The notes: generated from the sequence alone by a model not told the origin. A stretch of DNA of 5,980 nt from an uncultured bacterium (GCA_937894665.1 CALAWF010000033.1:1-5980), one strand, 5' to 3'; shown: positions 1-4,768, numbered from the stretch's first letter. Translations and numbers: made by a program.

Positions 1-51
1 CGAATGACCGAATGGCTCGAGTTATCAGGGGCTTTACCCCCGAATCCCTAA
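1..51 (+). other. GC-richer edge segment; possible 3' end of an unseen plus-strand gene
   Basis: The first 51 bases are clearly richer in G+C than the rest of the window. Frame 1 is open from the edge to a TAA at 49-51 and would encode a 16-residue tail ending LSGALPPNP, which I do not recognise. The segment also contains a small hairpin, GGGG (28-31) with CCCC (37-40) around a CTTTA loop. This could be the end of a gene convergent with rpsT, or a dispersed GC-rich repeat. A second open frame from position 3 to 173 exists but runs through the terminator and into rpsT, so it is probably spurious. Nothing here can be assigned with confidence. Confidence 0.2.
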
Positions 52-66
52 AAATGTTTATTATCC

Positions 67-94
67 TTGCATTGTTCTGTTTGGGCAGTATTAT
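67..94 (+). promoter_or_regulatory. Candidate plus-strand promoter (TTGCAT-16-TATTAT)
   Basis: TTGCAT at 67-72 and TATTAT at 89-94 are separated by 16 bp. The two hexamers and the spacing are the same as in the rpsB promoter candidate at 1681-1708. Transcription would start near 101, only a few bases before the hairpin at 104-140. It would therefore give a very short RNA or, on read-through, an antisense RNA to the end of rpsT. No gene on this strand follows, so this may be a chance match. Confidence 0.3.
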
Positions 95-103
95 CCATAA
101 AAC

Positions 104-140
104 AAAACCCAGAAAATCGATTAATGACTTTCTGGGTTTT
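104..140 (-). terminator. Rho-independent terminator of rpsT
   Basis: A perfect 12-bp stem pairs AAAACCCAGAAA (104-115) with TTTCTGGGTTTT (129-140) around a 13-nt loop. Read on the minus strand it lies 22 bases beyond the rpsT stop codon and is followed by TTTTGTTTTATGG, a good U-tract. On the plus strand the T-run is only TTTT, inside the stem, so it may work more weakly in that direction for whatever enters from the left. Confidence 0.85.
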
Positions 141-162
141 ACTCTCAAAATAAGTTTTTCAA

Positions 163-435
163 TTAAGCGTTAGCTGAGATTTTTTTTACTGCAAGAGTTA
201 ATCTTGATTTTTTTCTAGCAGCTGTATTTTTGTGCAAAATACCTTTAACAACAGCTTTGTCGCATAATTGGTATGCTTTAGAAAGAGCTGCGTTTAATGC
301 TTCTTTATCTTCACCTTTTGCTAATTCTAATGTTTTCTTAACAGCAGTTTTGATTGAAGTTTTGAATGCAACGTTTCTTTGTCTGTTTGCTTCAGCAATT
401 AACACTCTTTTTTTAGCAGATTTAATATTTGCCAT
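163..435 (-). CDS. rpsT: 30S ribosomal protein S20
   Basis: This 90-residue, very lysine- and alanine-rich protein begins MANIKSAKKRVLIAE and ends in a basic tail (ARKKSRLTLAVKKISANA). Both are characteristic of bacterial S20, a primary 16S rRNA-binding protein of the small subunit that folds as a bundle of three helices. The length is the family norm. The ATG at 433-435 is preceded by AGGAAAGG (minus strand, 447-454) at a somewhat long 11-nt distance from its last G, and no other start fits. The gene is single: it has its own promoter (514-542), a roughly 70-nt leader and a terminator (104-140). The XRE regulator lies upstream in the same orientation with no clear terminator between them, so read-through from that gene is possible. 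The assignment rests on sequence character and is firm. Confidence 0.97.
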   Translation of the reverse strand: MANIKSAKKRVLIAEANRQRNVAFKTSIKTAVKKTLELAKGEDKEALNAALSKAYQLCDKAVVKGILHKNTAARKKSRLTLAVKKISANA

Positions 436-507
436 AATTGAATTTACCTTTCCTATAATTTGTGTGCAACTAATGACTTCGCACGTACTCTATTGAGGAT
501 GTGAGCA
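436..507 (-). promoter_or_regulatory. Structured 5' leader of rpsT
   Basis: From the predicted start near 507 to the start codon the leader is about 70 nt. On the minus strand it could fold a hairpin at its very 5' end, GATG-CTCA-CATC (498-509). A second could pair GTGCGA with TTGCAC (479-484 with 464-469, one G-U pair) around a 9-nt loop, just upstream of the ribosome-binding site. In E. coli S20 limits its own synthesis at the translational level. Whether this leader does the same is inference. Confidence 0.35.
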
Positions 508-513
508 TCTTTA

Positions 514-542
514 TTAATACATAAAAAAATAATTTTTTGCAA
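514..542 (-). promoter_or_regulatory. rpsT promoter
   Basis: On the minus strand TTGCAA (537-542) and TATTAA (514-519) are separated by 17 bp, a sigma-70-like arrangement. It lies in an AT-rich stretch between the stop of the XRE gene (570) and rpsT. Transcription would start near 507. Confidence 0.6.
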
Positions 543-569
543 GAATAAAAAGAGATTTGTTAATAATTA

Positions 570-896
570 TTATAATAAGCCATTAAGGATATAATTAAGG
601 GCTTTTAATTTTTCCGGATTATTTTTCAGAATTTCAAGAGCTTTTAAAGAATCGGAATATAATTGTTCCGTATTATTAGAGTTTGCGTCTTCTAAGAGTA
701 TTGACGGACTAACTTGTAAAACTTCAGCTAATTTCCCCAGTGTTTTGGATGTAACAAAATTGTTGCCCGTTTCTATCAAGCTCAAAGTTCGAACTTCAAT
801 TTCTATAAGTTCAGCCATTTTTTCTTGTGTAAGTCCACGTAATTTTCTATATTTTTTGATATTTTTCCCTAATATGCTACAAATTTTATCTTTCAT
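570..896 (-). CDS. XRE-family helix-turn-helix transcriptional regulator
   Basis: This small 108-residue protein has a Cro/C1-type helix-turn-helix over about residues 9-68. The segment LTQEKMAELIEIEVRTLSLIE (22-42) supplies the two DNA-binding helices, and LGKLAEVLQVSPSILL (53-68) is the usual closing helix of the domain. The C-terminal 35 residues are predicted helical (SLKALEILKNNPEKLKALNYI) and may dimerise; no sensor or toxin domain is present. The start ATG (894-896) has TAGGA about 5 nt upstream. A perfect palindrome (906-920) sits where the transcript should begin, which suggests autoregulation. It is divergent from the pilin-like gene, a layout in which one regulator may control both genes, but the real targets are unknown. 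It might be the antitoxin-like half of a pair, but no toxin partner is adjacent. A TAATAATTATTA palindrome overlaps its stop codon (561-572) and no terminator is evident. Confidence 0.9.
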   Translation of the reverse strand: MKDKICSILGKNIKKYRKLRGLTQEKMAELIEIEVRTLSLIETGNNFVTSKTLGKLAEVLQVSPSILLEDANSNNTEQLYSDSLKALEILKNNPEKLKALNYILNGLL

Positions 897-905
897 AATT
901 ATCCT

Positions 906-920
906 AGTTAAATGTTAACT
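906..920. promoter_or_regulatory. 15-bp palindrome, probable operator of the XRE regulator
   Basis: AGTTAAATGTTAACT is a perfect inverted repeat of 6-bp arms (AGTTAA / TTAACT) around a 3-bp centre. It begins 10 bp upstream of the XRE start codon, touches the likely -10 box (919-924) and covers the expected transcription start. This position and size are typical of operators for Cro/C1-type dimers. Binding by this protein is inferred. Confidence 0.5.
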
Positions 921-946
921 TATAGAATTAAAACGGTAATGATAAA
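919..946 (-). promoter_or_regulatory. Weak candidate promoter of the XRE gene
   Basis: On the minus strand TATAAG (919-924) lies 16 bp downstream of TTTATC (941-946). The -35 match is poor. The predicted start near 912 lies within the palindrome at 906-920, consistent with repression at that site. Confidence 0.3.
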
Positions 947-953
947 TAAATTC

Positions 954-982
954 TTGCACTAGAAATTAAAACATGATAAAGT
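954..982 (+). promoter_or_regulatory. Candidate promoter of the pilin-like gene
   Basis: TTGCAC (954-959) is followed 17 bp later by TAAAGT (977-982), or 15 bp later by GATAAA (975-980). The -35 resembles the TTGCA-type boxes seen upstream of rpsT and rpsB, but the -10 is imperfect, so this is a moderate call. Confidence 0.35.
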
Positions 983-991
983 TGCTTTAAC

Positions 992-997
992 TGGAGG
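992..997 (+). promoter_or_regulatory. Ribosome-binding site that fixes the pilin-like start
   Basis: TGGAGG lies 9 nt before the ATG at 1007. The in-frame TTG at 998 directly abuts it and cannot be the start, so the protein begins MKKGFTLAEV rather than three residues earlier. Confidence 0.8.
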
Positions 998-1006
998 TTG
1001 TTGAAT

Positions 1007-1651
1007 ATGAAAAAAGGTTTTACCTTGGCGGAAGTTCTAATTACTTTAGGCATTATAGGTGTCGTTGCGGCAATGACTATCCCAACTTTAGCTGCTAATG
1101 TTCAAAAAAAACAAACGGCTGCCAAAGTTCATAAATTTTATTCTCTAATTAATCAGGTAGTAAGATTATCAATTGCTGATAATGGTGATCCTTCTGGTTG
1201 GGTCGAGCCTCAAAATTATAATTATTCTCAAATGGTTAACTATCTTAATACTTATTTTTTACCATATATAAAATATCTTGACTACCATCATTGTTCTGAG
1301 TTAGGAGATACAAGCTGGTCTAATAATGGAGTTTGCACTACATTATTAGCTGGTTCTTTATTTTCGTTGATAATTAATGAGGGTTCCGTAGGAATAATTT
1401 ATTATTCTGATGGAAAATTGAATAAACAAACCACTCACAATACTTTTGCATTTGAAATGGGCAGTACAAATTCTCCTTATACACAAGATAAATATTATGT
1501 ACTTCCACATATATTTAAGTGGGATGGTAAGAGAGAGAATTTATTTTCTGATGGAGAACGAGGTTGTAAAAATGATAGTCATTTCCTAGTATATTGTACG
1601 AAATTATTAGAAATGAATAATTGGGAATTCCCCAAAGATTATCCTTGGTAG
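1007..1651 (+). CDS. Type IV pilin-like / type II secretion pseudopilin-like protein
   Basis: The 214-residue product opens with a class III prepilin signal: MKKG followed by FTLAEVLITLGIIG. Prepilin peptidase would cut after Gly4, leaving a methylatable Phe1 and the conserved Glu5. The hydrophobic helix runs to about residue 30 and anchors the protein in the membrane or packs it into a filament core. The rest is a polar globular domain unlike major pilins, rich in Tyr and Asn. It has four cysteines (96, 110, 187, 197) that could form two disulfides, and a C-terminal SDGERGCKND segment followed by an aromatic tail (NWEFPKDYPW). Family knowledge suggests a minor pilin or pseudopilin, but no assembly ATPase, platform protein or peptidase gene is nearby, so its filament partners must be elsewhere. 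It stands alone between divergent XRE and co-directional rpsB, with no clear terminator of its own. The N-terminal class is certain; the specific role is not. Confidence 0.88.
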   Translation: MKKGFTLAEVLITLGIIGVVAAMTIPTLAANVQKKQTAAKVHKFYSLINQVVRLSIADNGDPSGWVEPQNYNYSQMVNYLNTYFLPYIKYLDYHHCSELGDTSWSNNGVCTTLLAGSLFSLIINEGSVGIIYYSDGKLNKQTTHNTFAFEMGSTNSPYTQDKYYVLPHIFKWDGKRENLFSDGERGCKNDSHFLVYCTKLLEMNNWEFPKDYPW

Positions 1652-1652
1652 G

Positions 1653-1664
1653 AGTTAGTTAACT
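1653..1664. repeat. Short palindrome AGTTAGTTAACT after the pilin-like gene
   Basis: Arms AGTTA and TAACT are separated by two bases, immediately after the pilin-like stop codon and 16 bp upstream of the rpsB -35 box. The arms match those of the palindrome at 906-920 (AGTTAA / TTAACT). It may be a second binding site for the same regulator, or chance in AT-rich DNA. Confidence 0.3.
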
Positions 1665-1680
1665 TTTGTATCGTTGGAAT

Positions 1681-1708
1681 TTGCATATCGGTATTTTTAT
1701 ACTATTAT
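1681..1708 (+). promoter_or_regulatory. Promoter of rpsB-tsf
   Basis: TTGCAT (1681-1686), a 16-bp spacer and TATTAT (1703-1708) form a good sigma-70-like promoter in the space between the pilin-like gene and rpsB. The start would be near 1715, giving a leader of about 98 nt. Confidence 0.6.
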
Positions 1709-1714
1709 ATTATT

Positions 1715-1812
1715 GGTTACACTAGCCTGATAGGTTTGCCCTAGTCTTTGGCATGACGAAGATGAGGCTCTGTAGCCCGTAGTACAATACATTAAACATA
1801 AGGAGAAAACCG
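1715..1812 (+). promoter_or_regulatory. Structured mRNA leader of rpsB
   Basis: The leader is less AT-rich than its surroundings and can fold three adjacent helices. The first pairs ACTAG (1721-1725) with CTAGT (1741-1745) and encloses CCT-GAT-AGG. The second pairs CTTTG (1746-1750) with CGAAG (1757-1761) around GCATGA. The third is the perfect GGCT-CTGT-AGCC (1766-1777). An AAGGAG ribosome-binding site (1800-1805) follows, 7 nt before the ATG. In several bacterial groups rpsB leaders carry S2-responsive structures. Whether this is such an element is inference from position and folding by eye. Confidence 0.4.
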
Positions 1813-2583
1813 ATGCCAGTAGCATCTATGATTGAACTTTTAGAAGCAGGTGTACATTTCGGACACCAAACTCAAAGATGGAACCCAAAAATGAAACCAT
1901 ATATTTATGGTGCAAGAAACGGTATCTATGTAATTGATTTAAGAAAAACAACTGAATTATTAGACGAAGCATACGCTTTAGTTAGAGATTATGCTGCAAA
2001 AGGAAAAAATATTCTTTTTGTTGGTACTAAAAAACAAGCTGCTGAAGTAGTTGCTGAAGAAGCTAAAAGATCAGGTGCTTATTTCATCAATAGAAGATGG
2101 TTAGGTGGTATGTTAACTAACTTTGAAACTATCAGAGGCAGAGTTAACAAACTAAAAGAAATGGAAGAATTTATCAACAATGGTTATGTTGATAAGTTAC
2201 CTAAAAAAGAAGTTGCTCAATTGAACAGACAACTTTCTAAATTGTCTAAAACTTTAGGCGGTATCAAAGAAATGAGAGGTCTTCCTGAATTGATTTTCGT
2301 TGTTGACCAGGACAAAGAAGATATTGCTATTAAAGAAGCTAACAAATTAGGTATTCCTGTTATCTGCTTAGCTGATACAAATGCTAACCCTGATGGAATC
2401 AACTACATTATCCCTGGTAATGATGATGCTATCAGATCAATCAAATTGATTACTTCTAAATTAGCGGATGCTGTTTTGGAAGGTAAACAATTGAGAGAAA
2501 ACAAAGCAAACGAAGCAAAAAAAGTTGAAAAAATTTCAGCTGAAGATGCTAACGCTGCTGAAGAAGCTAAAACAGAAGCATAA
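1813..2583 (+). CDS. rpsB: 30S ribosomal protein S2
   Basis: This 256-residue protein is a clear S2. The first family signature is [19 protein letters not shown] (9-27). The core includes [13 protein letters not shown] (66-78) and [17 protein letters not shown] (91-107). The C-terminal signature is around [26 protein letters not shown] (181-206, quoted in part as [10 protein letters not shown]). S2 joins the 30S subunit late, at the back of the head-body junction, and is needed with S1 for initiation. The start ATG has AAGGAG 7 nt upstream. The tail after residue 225 is a charged, Ala/Glu/Lys-rich extension that is probably disordered. The N-terminus [20 protein letters not shown] resembles cyanobacterial S2, supporting the lineage call. 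tsf follows 81 bp downstream, the classic rpsB-tsf arrangement, so both probably share the promoter at 1681. Confidence 0.98.
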   Translation: MPVASMIELLEAGVHFGHQTQRWNPKMKPYIYGARNGIYVIDLRKTTELLDEAYALVRDYAAKGKNILFVGTKKQAAEVVAEEAKRSGAYFINRRWLGGMLTNFETIRGRVNKLKEMEEFINNGYVDKLPKKEVAQLNRQLSKLSKTLGGIKEMRGLPELIFVVDQDKEDIAIKEANKLGIPVICLADTNANPDGINYIIPGNDDAIRSIKLITSKLADAVLEGKQLRENKANEAKKVEKISAEDANAAEEAKTEA

Positions 2584-2599
2584 GGTTTTAAGATACTTT

Positions 2600-2641
2600 G
2601 GCACTAAGAATATTCAAAACTTAGTGCCTTAGTGGCTTTTT
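2600..2641 (+). promoter_or_regulatory. rpsB-tsf intergenic hairpin with alternative 3' arm (possible attenuator)
   Basis: GGCACTAAG (2600-2608) pairs perfectly with CTTAGTGCC (2620-2628) around an 11-nt loop. The 3' arm is immediately repeated as CTTAGTGGC (2628-2636), which can pair with the same 5' arm with one mismatch and is directly followed by TTTTT (2637-2641). The second pairing looks like a weak intrinsic terminator; the first leaves the U-run unpaired and distant. The element may tune the S2:EF-Ts ratio or act as an RNA-processing site. The mechanism is inference. Confidence 0.5.
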
Positions 2642-2649
2642 ATAAAAAG

Positions 2650-2655
2650 AAGGAG
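2650..2655 (+). promoter_or_regulatory. Ribosome-binding site that fixes the tsf start
   Basis: AAGGAG lies 9 nt before the ATG at 2665. An in-frame ATG at 2632 would add 11 residues (MAFYKKKEKIY), but it falls within the intergenic hairpin and has no ribosome-binding site. EF-Ts proteins normally begin close to the ITAQMVKELR segment, so 2665 is the start. Confidence 0.85.
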
Positions 2656-2664
2656 AAAATATAC

Positions 2665-3528
2665 ATGAATATTACAGCTCAAATGGTTAAAGAACTTCGT
2701 GATAAGACTGGTGCAGGCATGATGGATGCTAAAAAAGCATTAGTTGAAGTTGACGGAGATATGGAAAAAGCAACTGAATTCTTACGTCAAAAAGGTATGG
2801 CTTCTGCTGAAAAGAAAATGGGCAGAATTGCTGCTGAAGGTCGTGTAGATTCTTTTGTTGACGCTAACGGCGGTGCAATGGTTGAAGTTAACTGTGAAAC
2901 AGACTTCGTTGCTAAAAATGATGAATTCAAGGCTTTAGCTTCAAATATGGCTAAACACGTTGAAGAATTAAAACCGGCTGATGTTGATGCTTTATTAGCT
3001 ACAACTTGCCCATCTTGCAACAAATTAATCGGTGAAGCATTAAAAGAAAAAATCGCTTCTATCGGTGAAAAAATTACAGTTAGAAGATTCGTAAGATACG
3101 AAGGTCCTGTTGCAACTTATATCCACAACGGAAAAATCGGTGTTCTTTTATCAACTGATAAAGAAGATAAAGAATTGATGAACGATATTTGCTTGCACAT
3201 CGCATCTTCTGCTCCAAAATTCGTTTCTAGAGAAGAAATTCCTCAAGCTGAAATTGATGAAGAAACTAGAATTGAAATGGGTAAAGAAGATTTGTTGAAA
3301 AAGCCTGAAAATATCAGAGCTAAAATTGTTGAAGGTCGTGTTAATAAATTGATGGCTGAAAGATGCTTACTTGAACAACCATTTGTTAAAGATCCAAGCC
3401 AAACAATTGCTCAACTTATCGAAGGTAAATTGACAATCAAAGCATTCACAAGATATGAATTAGGTGAAGGTCTTGAAAAACGTCAAGATAACTTTGCAGA
3501 AGAAGTTATGGCTCAAGTAAAAGGTTAA
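2665..3528 (+). CDS. tsf: Translation elongation factor Ts (EF-Ts)
   Basis: This 287-residue protein exchanges GDP for GTP on EF-Tu in the cytoplasm. The N-terminal UBA-like domain carries the first family signature, LRDKTGAGMMDAKKAL (11-26). The second signature, EVNCETDFVAKN (74-85), contains the Asp80-Phe81 pair that in E. coli intrudes near the EF-Tu magnesium site; the numbering here is the same. Two core subdomains follow, one around KITVRRFVRYEGP and one around LHIASSAPKFVS. A helical region (about 210-255) and a C-terminal segment ending AEEVMAQVKG complete the protein. The length is close to E. coli EF-Ts (283), so this is the long form. An unusual CPSC motif occurs at 115-118 in the first core subdomain. 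The gene follows rpsB and ends before a strong terminator, so rpsB-tsf is a closed two-gene unit. Confidence 0.98.
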   Translation: MNITAQMVKELRDKTGAGMMDAKKALVEVDGDMEKATEFLRQKGMASAEKKMGRIAAEGRVDSFVDANGGAMVEVNCETDFVAKNDEFKALASNMAKHVEELKPADVDALLATTCPSCNKLIGEALKEKIASIGEKITVRRFVRYEGPVATYIHNGKIGVLLSTDKEDKELMNDICLHIASSAPKFVSREEIPQAEIDEETRIEMGKEDLLKKPENIRAKIVEGRVNKLMAERCLLEQPFVKDPSQTIAQLIEGKLTIKAFTRYELGEGLEKRQDNFAEEVMAQVKG

Positions 3529-3555
3529 TCTGAGTTTACAGATTTAGCAAATTTG

Positions 3556-3588
3556 AAACAGGAAGCTCGAAAGAGCTTCCTGTTTTTT
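3556..3588 (+). terminator. Rho-independent terminator of rpsB-tsf
   Basis: A perfect 13-bp stem (AAACAGGAAGCTC, 3556-3568, with GAGCTTCCTGTTT, 3573-3585) is closed by a stable GAAA tetraloop. It runs into six Ts (3583-3588), 28 bases beyond the tsf stop codon. On the minus strand it has only a short T-run but may also stop transcripts from ribD. Confidence 0.95.
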
Positions 3589-3599
3589 ATATTATTGTT

Positions 3600-3630
3600 C
3601 CTTCTCTTCGTGGAGAAGGTTCGGAATGGG
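3600..3630. repeat. Dispersed-type palindromic repeat between tsf and ribD
   Basis: CCTTCTC (3600-3606) pairs with GAGAAGG (3613-3619) around TTCGTG, followed by TTCGGAATGGG. It resembles the GC-rich intergenic repeats of the general form CTTGTGGGAGAAGG…GGATGAGGG that recur in many bacterial genomes. It also resembles the segment inside ribD at 4013-4050. There is no T-run, so it is not a terminator. Membership in a repeat family is inference from a single window. Confidence 0.4.
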
Positions 3631-3649
3631 TTTATCTAAACGCATTTGT

Positions 3650-3678
3650 TAGAGATACTTCGCTTTGCTCAGTATGAC
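3650..3678. repeat. Second repeat-like imperfect palindrome (GATACTTCGC…GCTCAGTATGAC)
   Basis: ATACT (3655-3659) pairs with AGTAT (3671-3675), with an inner GC-TTT-GC hairpin (3662-3668). The sequence is very like a motif I recall as widespread between bacterial genes (AGATTCTTCGC…GCTCAGAATGACA). It lies between the convergent tsf and ribD genes. It may be a mobile palindromic element or an RNA structure at the ribD 3' end. Confidence 0.4.
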
Positions 3679-3712
3679 ATGGTGCGTAATTGGATAAGGT
3701 CGATTTTGACTC

Positions 3713-4768
3713 TTATTTCTTGTATGTAATCAATATATCTGGGGAGAAAGTTTGAACACTTTCGTATTTTAAATTAGTGCAATTTGTAATTTTATCAATT
3801 GTATTCCCGTTAAAACAAGATTTTCCACTATTATCTCCTAAAATTTTTGGAGCGATAAAATGGTATAGTTTATCGATATAAGGTAGAAAACTACCGTTCA
3901 ACTCCCCTCCCGATTCCACAAGTACACTCATAATCCCAAGTTCATATAGCTTGTTTAAGATAAATTCTATATCAAGTTTTTTGTTTTGGGTTGGAGCTGG
4001 GATGTATGTAATTGCCCCTTCTTCTTTCCCTCTCCCACAAGGGGCGAGGGTTATATTTTCGTCATAAAAAACAAATACTTTCCCTTGTTGATAAATAGTT
4101 GCATTAAAATTTGTTTTTAGCTCTCTATCTAAAATGATTTTGCATTTATGTTCCATTGTTGGATTGTCTGCAATAACGGTCGAAGATGATGTTAAAATTG
4201 CATCATATTTTTTGCGAATATTTCGAACTTCTGTCCTTGCATTTTCTGATGTTATCCACTTTGAATCTCCAGTGTGAGTTGCGATTTTTCCATCAATAGT
4301 GGTTGCGGTCTTTAAAGCTACAAAAGTTTTATGTTCTGTCTGATTTTTTATAAAAACTTCATTTAGTTTTTTGCATTCCTCTTCTAAAACCGGTCCAATT
4401 ACTTCAATTCCTGCATTTTCAAGTTTTTTTAACCCGTTTCCTGCAACAATTGGATTGACGTCTTTCATTCCATAGACAACTCTTTTTACCCCTTTTTCAA
4501 TAATCAAATCGGCACAAGGCGGGGTTTTCCCATAGTGAGAACACGGTTCAAGATTAACAACTAAGGTACAATCTTTCGCATTGTCTAGTTTAAGGAGTGC
4601 ATCTCTTTCTGCGTGATATTCTCCGCATTTGTGGTGGTAACCTGTTGCGATAATTTCGTCTTTATCGTTTAAAATTACACATCCAACCATTGGGTTAGGA
4701 GAGGTCTGTCCTTCGGCGAATTTTGCTAGTGCTATGCACTTATTCATCTCAGTAATATAATTTTTCAT
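3713..4768 (-). CDS. ribD: Bifunctional riboflavin biosynthesis deaminase/reductase RibD
   Basis: This 351-residue enzyme catalyses two successive steps of riboflavin synthesis. It deaminates 2,5-diamino-6-ribosylamino-4(3H)-pyrimidinone 5'-phosphate, then reduces the ribosyl side chain with NADPH. The N-terminal cytidine deaminase-like domain (1 to about 145) has the zinc site: His52 and catalytic Glu54 in HAERDAL, and Cys76 and Cys85 in EPCSHYGKTPPC. The C-terminal reductase domain begins near KTATTIDGKIATHTGDSKWI (153-172) and includes TSSSTVIADNP (193-203) and SVLVESGGELNGSFL (281-295). Residues 241-252 (LAPCGRGKEEGA) look like a translated repeat inserted in a loop. The length is near the usual 360. 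The start ATG (4766-4768) matches the expected family N-terminus but has no ribosome-binding site. It is convergent with tsf and divergent from the hydrolase gene; no other rib gene is in the window. Confidence 0.96.
   Translation of the reverse strand: MKNYITEMNKCIALAKFAEGQTSPNPMVGCVILNDKDEIIATGYHHKCGEYHAERDALLKLDNAKDCTLVVNLEPCSHYGKTPPCADLIIEKGVKRVVYGMKDVNPIVAGNGLKKLENAGIEVIGPVLEEECKKLNEVFIKNQTEHKTFVALKTATTIDGKIATHTGDSKWITSENARTEVRNIRKKYDAILTSSSTVIADNPTMEHKCKIILDRELKTNFNATIYQQGKVFVFYDENITLAPCGRGKEEGAITYIPAPTQNKKLDIEFILNKLYELGIMSVLVESGGELNGSFLPYIDKLYHFIAPKILGDNSGKSCFNGNTIDKITNCTNLKYESVQTFSPDILITYKK
4013..4050. repeat. Palindromic repeat embedded in frame in ribD
   Basis: GCCCCTT (4014-4020) is a perfect inverted match to AAGGGGC (4039-4045), and CCCTC (4028-4032) to GAGGG (4046-4050). 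The segment is far richer in G+C than the rest of ribD. It reads in frame as LAPCGRGKEEGA, residues 241-252, between the FVFYDEN strand and ITYIPAP of the reductase domain. Peptides of the LAPCGRG type are what the common CCCTCGCCCCTTGTGGGAGAGGG-type genomic repeat gives when translated, so an in-frame insertion is inferred. It resembles the element at 3600-3630. Confidence 0.5.

Noticed and set aside
3..173. Plus-strand frame open from position 3 with a hydrophobic stretch (FIILALFCLG)
   Set aside because: It reads through the rpsT terminator and into the rpsT 3' end, has no ribosome-binding site, and low-complexity AT-rich sequence explains the hydrophobic run.
230..496. Plus-strand open frame of 88 codons opposite rpsT
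   Set aside because: It is the complement of rpsT and its leader; S20 on the minus strand is unmistakable and explains the open frame.
570..896. XRE protein as the antitoxin of a toxin-antitoxin pair
   Set aside because: No small toxin-like gene lies directly next to it: the neighbours are rpsT and a divergent pilin-like gene.
2632..2664. Upstream in-frame ATG giving an 11-residue N-terminal extension of EF-Ts
   Set aside because: It lies inside the intergenic hairpin, has no ribosome-binding site, and the family start fits the ATG at 2665 with AAGGAG.
4159..4191. Apparent loss of the GxGT nucleotide-binding glycines in the RibD reductase domain (TSSSTVIADNP)
   Set aside because: From memory E. 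coli RibD has the very similar TSSATILADDP, so this is a normal family variant, not a defect.
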